Assembly (NCBI RefSeq): GCF_000227135.1
Contig: NC_018250.1
Coordinates: 276,127-340,126 of the forward strand
Direction of reading: 5' to 3'
From: Leishmania donovani
Lineage: Eukaryota > Euglenozoa > Kinetoplastea > Trypanosomatida > Trypanosomatidae
DNA length: 64,000 nt
Position 1 is the stretch's first letter, and the number at the start of each line of letters is the position of its first letter. The notes under the pieces are model-generated. The model did no database searches. It saw nothing but the letters and a program-made list of their open reading frames with translations, and was not told the DNA's origin. Positions 43,646 to 54,706 of this stretch are shown in pieces. A program made the translations under genes and the position numbers.

Positions 43646-46306
43646 TTACAGGGACGGCTTAGCTGCGGAGGCTAAAATGCTTTCCACGACGACCTGCACG
43701 AGCCACGCATGCTGCACGTCCAACGCAGCCGACTCAGCATCCACCATTTCTGCCGCGACTGACGTCCCCGATGCCGCGGCACGGTCGGCATCGAGGCCGC
43801 CGCCAAAGTCAGTGCGGCGTCCGCGCGTGCCTCGGCCTCGGTCGTAGTACCCGCTTCTGGCACCCAATCCTACGCTAACACCACGATTTGCGTAGCGGGA
43901 GTTGTATAGCTGATAGGTGCCCAGTCCGGCCCCGCTCCTCGGCGACGCAGATGTGGCTGTCACGTTCAGTTGCGAGCGAACATGCTGCCAGGTCCGGAAC
44001 TCAGCGCACGGCTCAGCGCTGCCGACGGTCACCTCTTCTTCTCGGCGCTCACGCTGCCCTGACGCGGGGGACATGTCTTGAGTGGCCAGCCGGTAGCTGT
44101 GCGATACCTTCGGAGCCGTCGGCATCGCGGCATTGCCCGACGCCGCCACAGCGGTGGCGGTTGAGGAGGCGTCAGAGGGTGATGCTACGGAAGTCGCGGT
44201 GCCGGTGAGCAGAGACGAGCTGCCGGCGGCGGGGGCCGCTGCTGTCGTCATCGCGGCCGACGGTGTAGGCGCCGCGGTGGAAGGGGAGGCAGCCGGAAGA
44301 AGGGGGTGGTCTACGGTGAGAACGGCCTTGGTGCCGATGATGCGCAGTGACTGCTGAAAGACACCCCGATCGCCGTTGTCTTCGTCAGTTGGGTGGCGAA
44401 TGCTGCTCCCGCAGGTGGCGATATGGAGAGAGACGCAGAGGTAGGATGGGCGCGCTGGTACGGCCCTTCCCGCTGCAGACCCTTTTTCCTCGCCACCTTC
44501 CTTGGCGGTCCCTTCAATGCCATAGTACATCTCCGCCTGTACGCAGAGGGGCTCAAGGGTGTCGGGAGCACGGCGGAGCACACGGCCAACCACCATATCA
44601 GGGCACGTCCAGTCGAGCAGGTGCAGCACGACCGCCACGGCGTCCCAGCCAAGACTATCCATGATGCCTAGCGACGCGACCGCCGCCGGGCCGATTGAAA
44701 AAGGACTTCCGTGATCAATCGCCACCATACAGATGTGACGCACCGCGCCCACAACGCTCGCTGCCGCATCCACAGCGATGGAGGTTGGGGCGGGTGCCGA
44801 AGGCTTGTGCTTCGTCTCCGCCTTTGGCGTTGCCTCTGGCAGAGTCAGCGTGGCCATTGCGGTGCCAGTTGGTGTCACGGTAACGGAACTCTTCTCAGCG
44901 GTGCATGACCTCTCATTCTCCATGCCGCCGCCACTTGGCCCCTCGGCATCCTTGAGCGCGCCTCCAAGGTGCGAATCCATGAAGTCGAATACCGAGAAGC
45001 CGCCATTGCTATCGACTGCCGGCGCTGCTGTTTTAGTTGAAACCGTCGTGAAGGCGCTACGACCACCCAACGCGGTCTTCGCGGGACTCGAGACCGACGG
45101 CGCCTTGCAGCCCGTCTTGCACGTGGCACGCCGCACGCCGAGTGACTTACGCAGTTGTGTCACAGCCGCGTCCGACCAACCGCGGCGGCAACCGCCGCCG
45201 CGGTAGAGAAAGAGTCGTTTCATCTCCGGCTTGCCCCGCGCCACAGCCGCTGCAGCGGCTGCACAGGCTGCCAGCGTCTCTGCCGACAGCGCGCACTCCA
45301 CGACAATTTGCTTATCGCGCTCAAGCAGCCACAGCAGCGCCGCCCGAACACCAGCCTCGTCAAAGTCTGCGCCATAGTCGACTAAATAGATGACCTCCAC
45401 ATCATCCACCAGAGAGTCCGCGGAGCTGTCAGACGCCATAGGAGTCGAACTGAGGGACGCGGCACCCGAACGCGCAGGCCAAGAGCCAGCGCCGGTCACC
45501 GCTGCTGAGGAAGAAAAAGGTGCTCTGATGCCGCTGCCGCCGTTCCTGTCCGTTTCACAGCTCTGCCCGCTTGGCAGCAGGCTAAAGAACCAACTCCACG
45601 CCGTCGCCATGACGCAGTTCTTCTTTTCTTGAGCGGGGACCGACGCGGCACTAGCGCTTGCCAGGATGGACGAGGCGACGACGGCGCTTGTCGCGCTGGT
45701 CTTCTTCGATTCATCCTCGGCACCGCCGCCCGCCACCGGGTCTGCCACGCTACCTGGAGCACACACCCGCACGTCGACCAGGGGTTTGTCTGCCCCCGCC
45801 GCAGCGCTTTTATTGGCCTGAGGAAGGCGATAAAACTGCACACATCGCAACGCAACTGCACAGGCCCTCTCTGCCGACGCCTTCCTCTCCGCGTCGCTAG
45901 CGGCTGCCGCGACAGCGGTACCTCTTAAGGCGTTGCAGCTGTGGGTCGCCTTGGCGTCGTCGGTGCCCACGACGACGCTGACGCGGAGGCCGCCGGCGTG
46001 AATGGCCCACCACTGCTGAAACACAGTTGGACCTGTGCCGATGATGGCAACACGGGGCGTTTCAGAGCCTCCGTCAACGCCGCTGCTCACCTGACGCAGC
46101 AGCCCGCCACCACCAATTCCGGGTCTGCCGATGCCGCTGACACCTCCGTAGCCGCCGTAGCCAGTGAGACCACCTCCGCCACGTGCATAGCCGGCCGAAA
46201 ATTGGCTAGTGGCACGCCCTGTGCCCCTGCCCCGGTAAGAAAACCCCGTCGAGGCGACGCGCCCACTATTCCCCAGGCCGCCGGCGCTAAAGCCCGCCCA
46301 GCTCAT
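43646..46306 (-). CDS. RGG-decorated paralogue of Gfo/Idh/MocA oxidoreductase, probable pseudoenzyme
   Basis: Predicted 886 residues. Residues 1-80 are Gly/Arg-rich (YRGRGTGRAT, ARGGGG). A Rossmann-type start follows at about 85 (PRVAIIGTG), then a VEVIYLVDYGADF block and IVVECALSAETLAAC. A later domain has SLGIMDSLGWDAVAVVLHLL and VVGRVLRR. These blocks fall in the same order as in the neighbour at 47913-49037 (GVLGDLGWYCIRYALHLMDF, EVTGRILK), so the two are homologous. The catalytic EKP of the family (HVVGEKP in the neighbour) is replaced by ECA, so dehydrogenase activity is doubtful. Long Ala/Ser-rich insertions split the domains. The C-terminus has further RG motifs (DRGRGTRGRR), which suggests RNA or protein binding. 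The family's usual length is 330-400 residues. Confidence 0.8.
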   Translation of the reverse strand: MSWAGFSAGGLGNSGRVASTGFSYRGRGTGRATSQFSAGYARGGGGLTGYGGYGGVSGIGRPGIGGGGLLRQVSSGVDGGSETPRVAIIGTGPTVFQQWWAIHAGGLRVSVVVGTDDAKATHSCNALRGTAVAAAASDAERKASAERACAVALRCVQFYRLPQANKSAAAGADKPLVDVRVCAPGSVADPVAGGGAEDESKKTSATSAVVASSILASASAASVPAQEKKNCVMATAWSWFFSLLPSGQSCETDRNGGSGIRAPFSSSAAVTGAGSWPARSGAASLSSTPMASDSSADSLVDDVEVIYLVDYGADFDEAGVRAALLWLLERDKQIVVECALSAETLAACAAAAAAVARGKPEMKRLFLYRGGGCRRGWSDAAVTQLRKSLGVRRATCKTGCKAPSVSSPAKTALGGRSAFTTVSTKTAAPAVDSNGGFSVFDFMDSHLGGALKDAEGPSGGGMENERSCTAEKSSVTVTPTGTAMATLTLPEATPKAETKHKPSAPAPTSIAVDAAASVVGAVRHICMVAIDHGSPFSIGPAAVASLGIMDSLGWDAVAVVLHLLDWTCPDMVVGRVLRRAPDTLEPLCVQAEMYYGIEGTAKEGGEEKGSAAGRAVPARPSYLCVSLHIATCGSSIRHPTDEDNGDRGVFQQSLRIIGTKAVLTVDHPLLPAASPSTAAPTPSAAMTTAAAPAAGSSSLLTGTATSVASPSDASSTATAVAASGNAAMPTAPKVSHSYRLATQDMSPASGQRERREEEVTVGSAEPCAEFRTWQHVRSQLNVTATSASPRSGAGLGTYQLYNSRYANRGVSVGLGARSGYYDRGRGTRGRRTDFGGGLDADRAAASGTSVAAEMVDAESAALDVQHAWLVQVVVESILASAAKPSL

Positions 46307-47912
46307 GGGTGAGAATGTGAAGAGAAGGAAAGAGGCTCGGGTTATCGAGAGTATCAGCGGGTGTGGCTCTATGCGTGTGTGTGTGTGTGTGGGTGTGTGG
46401 GTGGGTGTGTTGCCAAATCCATCAAGGATGCAGCGCGACCGAAGAGCACCTTAGCGGCTCCGGGTGGCGGCGGCGGTGCCTTCTGCCCGCCTCGCGCAAA
46501 AGTCCGATGCCCGCAGCGGCAAAACGAGGAGGAGTCCGCTGAAGCCAAAGCAGACGAGTCGCCGCGCTGCTCGTGTGCCTCTGTGCTTCCGAACGCGCAA
46601 ATCGGCGAGCCCCCGGCAGGAGCTTCTGTGCACGTACTTTATGGTGTGGGCGTGTGCAGATGCGTGCGGCGCGGGTGAGGGTGCGCTGGCTGTCGCACGC
46701 GTCCCCGTGTGCAGAGCACAGCAGAGGGGGAAGGAAAGAACGAAGAAGTGGGAGAGATGTACCGCCGCGCCGCACCGCCTAAAAGCCCGCTGGCAGGTTC
46801 AAGGTCGGAGAAAGGGATGCGTCGATGCGTGTGAGTGCTGTGGCATATGCGCAGGTCACCCTGGGAGCTGTCATGCAGTAAGAGCAGCTGTCGAGGGCAG
46901 GTGAGGAAAGATGAAGAGCAGGTTTGCGAGACGGAGAGGATGATAGCTGTTGGGCATTGCACCAGGAGAACGAGACATCCAGTGCGATCAGGATGTGCGA
47001 GAGAAGAGAAAGTGCGAAGCACCCTCAAGCGTCTGCGGAGGTGAGAAAGGAAGCGCCACGTGGATGGACACACTTGTTCACTTTCCCTTCTCCAAAGCCA
47101 TCCGGGGGCGCCATGTGAAGCGGGCACCAAGCGCTGCGCTTGCCATGATCACTGAGCACACACGCACAGACGCAAGTGCTGGTCTGCAGCCAAATACGCC
47201 CAGCCCAATGACGCTAGGCATGCGAGTCGCGCACAAGAGCACATGGGCACTTGCATGCCTTCACCTCCGCACTGTGCCCTCTCATCCTCCATTGTTGTAT
47301 TGTGGTGATGCAGTTGGTTGTTTGTATGTACCTTCCTCCTTTGCTTTGGGTGTGAGTGAGGGGCCCTTCTCTTTTTGTGCATGTGGCTGCGGTGTGGAGG
47401 TGCGCAGGTGACGGTGCATGTGTATATGTCGATGAAAAACAAGCGGAGCGTATGCCGGTGCCCTCCTCACCCTCCCCTTTTCCCTCTCCCTCTCCCCGAC
47501 ATTGGCGCGAACGTCCACTCAGGGAGGGAGAAGGAGGGGAGAGGAACACCACGCCAGGGATATGGCATAGAGAACAAAGAAGAAGGCTCAACGCAGAGAG
47601 AACCGTGCCGCCCATGAGAGCCGTAAGAAGGAAAAAGAGGGCGGAAGCGGGGGGGCTCGAATGGCACCCACGAAAACGCCCGTTCGAGTGCGCAACCGGT
47701 GAGGGGAAAACAGAGACGGAGAGGAGGAAAGGGCGTGTCGGCGGACGAGGAAGAAGCGCGAAAATCTCCAAAAGTCTCTGATGCAGCCATCTCTGCTGAA
47801 AGACACGCTTCATCTTGTCGTTTGCACACTACTGTGCTGCCAACCCTGGACGCCACGCGCATTCATGCAGACGCGCGTCGACACCACTGCGTAGACATTA
47901 CCCCTTCTCTCT
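46307..47912. other. 1.6 kb intergenic, no CDS seen
   Basis: Holds a short TG array at about 46373-46391 and purine-rich stretches. Probably the 3' UTR of the oxidoreductase ending at 47913. Confidence 0.5.
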
Positions 47913-49037
47913 CTACGCAGCAGGTGCAGCGTTGCGACCGATAAGGGCAGACTCAAGCATCTTGTCCATCACAGCCTGCGTCTTCCACGACACCGTCGCC
48001 CAGTAACGCGAGCTCTCCTCCTTCGCCTTGAGCCGCCGCGCGACGCCCTCGCCGTCTGCGTAGAGGATTCTAGCTACGTCACCCCACAGCTCCGCGCACT
48101 GCGAATTCGGTGCGTCGCCCTTAACCGTGTGCTTCACCTCGGTGTGGAGGTTGTGCGACTCGCACACGTTGTCGTAGCTACTGTTGTGCACCTCGTAGTA
48201 CTCCGTCTCGGGGCGGCTTGTCATGGGCAGACACATGTCGTCTAGCTGCAGCGTGCCCTCTGTCGTGGTGATGTGCAGAGTCTGCTCAAAGGCCGCTTCG
48301 AAGGAAACGAAAAAAGACACAAAAGCCACCTCGCCCCCGACCTGGAATGTCATGTCGCCTATGAAGGAGATGATGGCCCCCTTGTCGTTCTGCTTGAGAA
48401 TGCGGCCCGTCACCTCGGTCGGCATCTGGAAGTCCATGAGGTGCAGCGCGTAGCGGATGCAGTACCAACCGAGATCGCCGAGGACGCCGTGCGGCTCCAG
48501 CTCTGGATTAGCGCGAATGTTGTTTGTCAGGAAGGCCTCGTCACCACCCAGCGTAACGTTGGCGAAGATGTGCTTCACCGGCCCGCCCATCTGCTTCACT
48601 GCTGCGCACACCTCCTTCACCCGCTTGCCGTGCGAGAGCATTGTGCCATCCATGTAAAGCAGATTCTGCTGGTCAAGCGCCTCGATCCACGAGCGCAGCA
48701 TCTCAGCATCGGTGGCCGGCGGCTTCTCCCCAACCACGTGCTTCTTGTGCTTAATGCACTCCCTCACCCAGTGGTCACGGGCTTTCACGGGAATGGCAAT
48801 GTAAACGACATCCACATCCGCAGCAGACACAAGCTCCTCGTAGCTGCAAACCGCCGGAACGGCCGCCTCGTCGATCTTGAGCGCATCGCACACCCGCTCC
48901 ACAAAGTTGCGCCCTCTATCGGCATCGCGGCATCCGACGCGGGTGACCGACATGCCGTTCGCGCGAGCGCCGGCCCAGGCGCGCCAGGCAATGTTAGCGG
49001 CCCCGAGGAGGCCTATACGAGGAGCTGATGCACTCAT
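47913..49037 (-). CDS. Gfo/Idh/MocA family NAD(P)-dependent oxidoreductase
   Basis: Predicted 374 residues from ATG 49037; an upstream in-frame TTG at 49136 is not a credible start. The N-terminus is a Rossmann fold (APRIGLLGAANIAW). Then come DVDVVYIAIPVKARDHWV and KHVVGEKP, with the family's catalytic Lys. The C-terminal domain has GDLGWYCIRYALHL, where a second catalytic residue (Asp or His) is usual. The closest relatives by these motifs are dihydrodiol/xylose dehydrogenase-like enzymes. The substrate is unknown and probably a sugar or polyol derivative. No targeting signal or peroxisomal tail is evident (it ends APAA), so a cytosolic location is likely. A tandem partner is the RGG-decorated paralogue at 43646-46306. 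Confidence 0.9.
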   Translation of the reverse strand: MSASAPRIGLLGAANIAWRAWAGARANGMSVTRVGCRDADRGRNFVERVCDALKIDEAAVPAVCSYEELVSAADVDVVYIAIPVKARDHWVRECIKHKKHVVGEKPPATDAEMLRSWIEALDQQNLLYMDGTMLSHGKRVKEVCAAVKQMGGPVKHIFANVTLGGDEAFLTNNIRANPELEPHGVLGDLGWYCIRYALHLMDFQMPTEVTGRILKQNDKGAIISFIGDMTFQVGGEVAFVSFFVSFEAAFEQTLHITTTEGTLQLDDMCLPMTSRPETEYYEVHNSSYDNVCESHNLHTEVKHTVKGDAPNSQCAELWGDVARILYADGEGVARRLKAKEESSRYWATVSWKTQAVMDKMLESALIGRNAAPAA

Positions 49038-51242
49038 GTTGTGCCGTGAATATGCGTTCGGATCTGCGTCCGAGTTTGCGTCTGCATGTATGTGGATAAG
49101 TGAGCGCTTGCACAATAACCTCCCCTGTTTGTCCAAGTAGACAGTGCGACACTCTGTGGTGTGTATCGGCCTTGTTGCTGTTGTGGTGGCGTGTCCTCCG
49201 CCTTTTTTTTTTCAGGAGGAGGGGGAAGAGGCGTTGGTGTCGCGCTTCGAGAATCAGCCGTGCATGTCCGCGCCGCGCGCGTCGCAAGGGAGAAGGAGTA
49301 GAGAGGAGGATAGAATGTGGGCCACATAGTCTTGCACGCGTGCATGAGTGTTCTGTGCTCGTGTCCGTACCCCAGAAGGAAGTATGGCACAAGCACCCAC
49401 ACACGCACAAGACATAATAATAATCCTAGGCGCGGAAAGGAGTGTAAGAGGCGAGGCGAGGCGACACGGCAAGCGTCGGGCGAAAGCTGTGAAAGGCACC
49501 GGCGACCCTCACGGTAGCCTTGCCCTCTGCGAATCGCCTCCTCACCTTCACCGCCGCGAGTGTAATGTACGCGTCGACCGTTAGCGCGCGCTCACACGCA
49601 GTGTGCAAGTGAACTCCCTCGTACTCACACAGAGAGAGAAAAAGATGCTCCGCGTGCTCATCGGTGGGGTGGCAATGGTGATTGGGATGTATGTTGAGGA
49701 GGCTGCTGCAGATGACTCTCACATCCCCCACCCACCCCACCCTAACCTTAACCTTTGTTCTTCGCACACGAGCGCAAGTGAATGCGCCGGAACGTCCCAG
49801 CACATGCCCACAGAGGTGCGCGCCCAGAGGGTGATCACAGCGGTCGTCGACTGTCGCCGTCACCGCTTCCCACCAAGGAGAGGGAGGCATCTGTGCTGTT
49901 CTTCAAAGAAATTCGATGCTGAAACAGAGACGGACGCCCCCGCCATCGCCGAGCACCATGTGGAGAGGCGTAGAGGCGTACACGCAAACAAGACGCGCAC
50001 CTCTATGCGCCCGCCTTACACAAGGCAACCGTGGAGCACTCTTTCCACCGGAAAGGACGCCCCGCTCCACTCTCCCACCTGCGACGAAGGCAAGACAAAA
50101 CAGAGCAGAGGAGAGAATACAAGCGGCTCAGTCGATCCGAAGTGGGAGAGGGAGAAGAACGCGAGCAAAAACACAGCAACGCGAGGAAACGCTGTCGAGT
50201 TCACGTGGAGCGCAACGCCACTACCACCGCGACGCCGCAGCATCGAATCCCTCACAAACTTTTCTGCCACGCATGCCGTCCCCACCCCCTCCTCCCTCTC
50301 GGTACTTCTTCCATCGGCCTCAACGAGTCCGTCACGAACCACCTCCAGCAGCGCCCTCCGAACTCGAAGAGAAGCGACAACTCCAAAAAAAAAAATCTCC
50401 CGTATGCAAACCTCTAAGCAGCATACACACACACGCACAAACGTACGCACACGCGTGCGTCATCGTCCACCCGACGTCCCCACTGTCCCCAACACTGTCC
50501 ATGCGCCGCCTCTCTTGGCTCAACTCCTGTCCGCTTCGTGTGCTGCCCCGGCGCTGTCGTCTCTCTCTCTCACAGCACGGCTTCACCTTTTATTCACGCG
50601 TGGCTCTCTCCGCCAGTGCGTGCACATCAGGAAAGACGAGGAGGAGGGAGAGGGGGAGGTGCAGCGGCGACAGAAAAGCGCGGGAGAACGTGAAGGAGTG
50701 CCGCGGGGGGAACGGGGGGGGGGGCACGAAGAAAGCGCCTTCTATGATGCGAGCGCGCCTGTGAAACTTGAAAAAGGCATCGCGCAAACACGAAAAATGA
50801 AGACGGCCCATCTCTAGCGGGCCGATACCACACAACGACCGAAGGAAAAAGACGAACGTGCGCGACAGCCCCATCACGGAAACGAAAAAATACACGCACA
50901 CGCACGCACCACGACGGCACGCACATACACACACATACACAACCTCAACGCATCCCGCATGGCAAGCGTATCCCGTTCCACGAAAGAAATAGAGGGGAGG
51001 AGTCCGCAGCCCGGCTTTTACAGGAAACGGTAGGGAGAAGATATTGAGAACGGGGGGAGGCGGGGAGGGGCACTGGAAGTCGACAACCACGATGGGGTCC
51101 CTCAGAGAGGCTTCGCACACGAAGCATAAACAACAGCAAAGAGATCGGCATCATGCTACGGACAGCAAGGAATTTTTGTAAACACGCTTGGATGGCAAGG
51201 AGGATGCCGACATCCAGCCACCACATACGTGAGCGCACCCTC
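49038..51242. other. 2.2 kb intergenic/UTR
   Basis: No supported gene on the transcribed strand. Plus-strand frames of 404 and 282 codons (49603-50817) overlap each other and are antisense to the polycistron; see rejected items. Confidence 0.5.
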
Positions 51243-53297
51243 CTAAGCTCGACGGAACGCCTTCTTCTGCTGCTTCATCTTGCGCGACGCCGACGTCACG
51301 CTTCCAGCGGCAGCGGCGAATTGCGGCGGCTCTGGTGCGAGGGGCACTTCAGCTGCCGGAGCAGCCTGATAGCGTGAGGCGCACCGCGCGGCAAACGCGG
51401 CCTCACGTTCCATGGCTTCGCGCATCGGCACCTCTAAGCGACCGAGGCGCTTGTACGCTGACCACCAGTCGGAGTAGCTGCCAAGCTTCTCGGGGTCGAA
51501 GGCGGCCCAGCGCGCCTCGCATTCGCCACTGTGGAACTTGAGAGGGCACTTGCGGCTTGCCTCCGTCCACGCGTCGAGCATCTCTGCCATGGCCGGCCGA
51601 GGCAGATTCCTGGCGTTGCGGAATTGGTAGGCCACACGGTAGGCGCACAGCCCCAGGCCGATCCACGTGCGCCACTCTCCCACCTCTACCTCCGTCGCCT
51701 GCCGCAGCCATCGAGACGCGTTCTCAATTGCCTCCTTCTCCGTCCGTGGCAGCAGCACCTGCGGCGGCCGGAGGGCACCTTCGTTGCCGTCGCCGCACGC
51801 TCCCTTGCTGCCGCCGTACGCGGGCATGTTGTGCTGCCGCGGTGCCTCGAAGGTAAGCACGCGCGAGAACGTGGACGGGTCGCGCACGCAGATGGAGTGT
51901 AACGCCGCCTGCTCGTCGCTCACCTTCCCGCCCGGAAAGCCGATGTTCCACTTGGGCTCGTCAAAGACGATGATGGCGCTCGTGCGGTTCTCCTTCATAC
52001 AGCTGAACATGCGTAGCATGCCGTTCGGCCGATAAATCTGTAGGTCGACATTCGGGAGTCGATCCTGAAAGCGGAAGAGAAATCCGTGGAGGGAGTAGAA
52101 GTCTGCGAAGGCCGCATCCTTCAGCCGCGTGTGCACGTGAAAGGACGCCTTCTTCAGGTTCGGTGACTGCAGCACAACCTGTGTCTCGATCTCCTCGCCA
52201 ATCTTCTCAATCTCCTCCTTCAGCGGAGTCAGCACGTCATCTAGCACCTTGCGCTGATAGACGCGAATCTTCGACATTGTCCAATACTCCTGCGGCACCT
52301 GAGCGTCGATATCCATCACAATGTCGATCGGCGTTCCGGCGCGGCCAAAGACGGCATGCACAGTGCGGATCGTGTCCGGCATCGACACAATCGCCGAGCT
52401 TGCCACGGGCAGCGGCGTACCAGGCCATGCGAAGAACTGGCACCCGCCGGACGGGAGACGTCGGGCAAACATGGCATCCGACGAGCTGCATAGCGCACCG
52501 ACCTCATCAATGCGGTAGCCCTTCACCATCGCCGTCTTCCGCGATGACGACGAGCCGTTGTTGTAGATGGCGTCATACATGTCGTCGCTCCTCGCGGCGG
52601 CGTCCGTCTCTGCCTCGGCTGATGAAGCCTTGTACCTGCTGCTGGTGGCCTTCTCACTCACCGCGTCATGATGGTGGTGGTGTTCATGAGCCTTCTCAGT
52701 CTCCTGGCTCTCGACGTGGTGGTCATGTGTGTGCTCATGGTACTGCTTCTGGGGAGTGGCCGTCTCTTCGCTGTGTTGCTCCGTAATGACATGCGGCTTC
52801 TCCTCGATGGAACCTTCCGGATGCTTTCGAATCTCGTTCAGCATCGCCAGACCACGACGCGGCGGCTGGGCACCCGTGGCAGCTGCAAAAGCGGGCTCGC
52901 TCGGCGCTGCCGGTGCGGCCGGCTGAGAGACTGCTTCGGCTGCTGCGTGGTGCACAGTCTCGACGGTGGCGGCTCCGGCGCTCGCCTTCTTGCGCTTTAT
53001 GATGCGGCGGATGATTTTCTTTTTGCGCATTGGCGGCGCCGCGCCCGCCGCCGCGCCCGATGGCGGAACCGATGCTGATGGGGGTGCGACGAGAGATGCA
53101 GAGCGGGTCAAGGAAGCCTGTGGCGCCGCGGCGGCTGCCTTAGCCGCCGGCGGCGTCATTGTAGAAGCTTGGTGGGGCTGAGGCAGTGCTTGGGGACGCG
53201 AGGCGGCCGCGGCCGCGCCTGCGGAAGCATTCGTGGTTCGCTTCTGGCCCGCGTTGAATGCTCCCTTGAAGAGTCGGGCAGACGTAAGACGCTGCAT
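51243..53297 (-). CDS. PRI1: PRI1-like mitochondrial DNA primase (archaeo-eukaryotic primase fold)
   Basis: Predicted 684 residues. The N-terminus (MQRLTSARLFKGAFNAGQKR) looks like a mitochondrial presequence. Residues 91-104 are a Lys/Arg cluster and 189-210 are His-rich. The catalytic core includes IDIVMDID (metal-binding acidic pair, 329-331), LKKASFHVHTR (the SxH motif at 385-387) and VDLQIYRPNGMLRM (third motif, Asp418), matching AEP/PrimPol-type primases. In T. brucei a protein of this type, PRI1, is needed for kinetoplast DNA replication. As I recall, it sits beside the SCP2-type thiolase gene there as here. The N-terminal 250 residues are low complexity and specific to this protein. 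PPL1 or PPL2 (PrimPol-like) are the alternatives. Confidence 0.75.
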   Translation of the reverse strand: MQRLTSARLFKGAFNAGQKRTTNASAGAAAAASRPQALPQPHQASTMTPPAAKAAAAAPQASLTRSASLVAPPSASVPPSGAAAGAAPPMRKKKIIRRIIKRKKASAGAATVETVHHAAAEAVSQPAAPAAPSEPAFAAATGAQPPRRGLAMLNEIRKHPEGSIEEKPHVITEQHSEETATPQKQYHEHTHDHHVESQETEKAHEHHHHHDAVSEKATSSRYKASSAEAETDAAARSDDMYDAIYNNGSSSSRKTAMVKGYRIDEVGALCSSSDAMFARRLPSGGCQFFAWPGTPLPVASSAIVSMPDTIRTVHAVFGRAGTPIDIVMDIDAQVPQEYWTMSKIRVYQRKVLDDVLTPLKEEIEKIGEEIETQVVLQSPNLKKASFHVHTRLKDAAFADFYSLHGFLFRFQDRLPNVDLQIYRPNGMLRMFSCMKENRTSAIIVFDEPKWNIGFPGGKVSDEQAALHSICVRDPSTFSRVLTFEAPRQHNMPAYGGSKGACGDGNEGALRPPQVLLPRTEKEAIENASRWLRQATEVEVGEWRTWIGLGLCAYRVAYQFRNARNLPRPAMAEMLDAWTEASRKCPLKFHSGECEARWAAFDPEKLGSYSDWWSAYKRLGRLEVPMREAMEREAAFAARCASRYQAAPAAEVPLAPEPPQFAAAAGSVTSASRKMKQQKKAFRRA

Positions 53298-54706
53298 CGC
53301 TGCCCCCTGTCTTTTTTTTTGCGTGCTTTTCCTCTATAGCGCGGTGGGTACGGCTGCGGTGATGGGGTCGGTCCGAAGCGTGCTGCGTTCTGTGCGAGAC
53401 GCACTCCGTCCTGTCTTCAGCACGGGTGTTGCGAAGAGAAAGGGAGGTGGAGTCGCAAACACAAGAAAATGGCGTCGCACGCACGTCGTGGGTAGATGTT
53501 TGTATGGATGTTTGTCTGCACGTGTGTATGGGAAGGAAGGGGTGGGGTGTCTATGTGGAGGAGCGTTTAGTGGTGGCTTGGTCGCTTGCTGAGCGTGTCT
53601 TGCAAACGGTTTCCTGCCTGTGAATGATGCTGTTAGCGCCGTCGCGTCGCTTCTCACGTGCTCTGTCCTCTTTTGAAAGGGCCTCTTTCCATGCCGATCG
53701 GCGCGCTCTTGATGTAAGGAAGCGGCGAGAGATGGGAGAAGAGGGGGGGGGGTAAGGCACGAGCAAGCACACCGCGCGGTATACGATGAGAAGCCAACGT
53801 GCACTTTGAGTTGAGCACGTGCAGTTTGGTGGCGTAGGGCGGTCAGATCTCAGCAGGTGCGAAACGCGCACCTCTTTCACGGGTGTTGACGGCGCTGTTT
53901 TTATTTTCGTGCAAATCTCGCCGACTCCCGCGCGCCCACACCAATTTAAAGAATCCCTCAGCTCTCGCGTTGAGTCGGGGTTTCGCTCTTCACGCGTAGC
54001 GGAATCGAAGGTATTGGTCTCGCTGCAGCACAACCCCGTGGCGAGATATTAGTGGCCGAGGAAGAAAGATGGGTGCGCCTGTTGCTGTGTAGGCGAAATA
54101 GGAAAGCAAAGAGAACACACGAAACAGGATGAACATGAAGGAGAGTCGCCATGCACAACGGCAGGATGGGGTGTCTATCTCGCCGCCAGGACACAGGAAA
54201 GGAGGGAGGTGCACAGCGATTCGCAAAGGCTGATGAGGCAACAATGCCGTGGAGGACCTCTAACAACCATGGCGCACTCAAACGATGAACACAGCAGCTC
54301 CGGTCACCATAAACTTGCACGCACGTGAAATGGCAGGCAACACCGAACACCATTCTTTCCTGGGAAAAGGTTAAAGGGCCGCCGCCTCCCTATTCTTAAT
54401 CCCGACCTCAAATAACCGTGCGCCTGCGATCCTCACTGCGCACAGCCACCCGCTCGTGTGACTGAGCCTATGCGCGTGTGCTTCCGTGCAGAAGGGACCT
54501 CTCATCTCCCGTAAATGTGCGCTGTTGCATCCTTAGCGCTTTCACTTTCCGTTCATTGAGTGGCACTTCACTAGCAGCCTTTTCCTTGTTGCGATGCGTC
54601 AAGCGTATGCCCGTCGGAGAGAGCCAACAAAACAAAAAAACGACGACATTTTTCTTTCGCGTGCCCATGCGACCAGAAAAAAGTCAGCGAATACACGTAT
54701 GCAGCT
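53298..54706. other. 1.4 kb intergenic, no CDS seen
   Basis: Between the primase gene and the dispersed repeat. Contains only short frames. Confidence 0.5.

Noticed and set aside
49739..49757. Telomere-like CCCTAACCTTAACC
   Set aside because: Only two degenerate units, not an array; most likely chance in C/A-rich sequence.
49603..50817. 404-codon plus-strand open frame
   Set aside because: It is antisense to the polycistron, overlaps another open frame, has a low-complexity Thr/Arg/Ser translation and no motif or codon bias.
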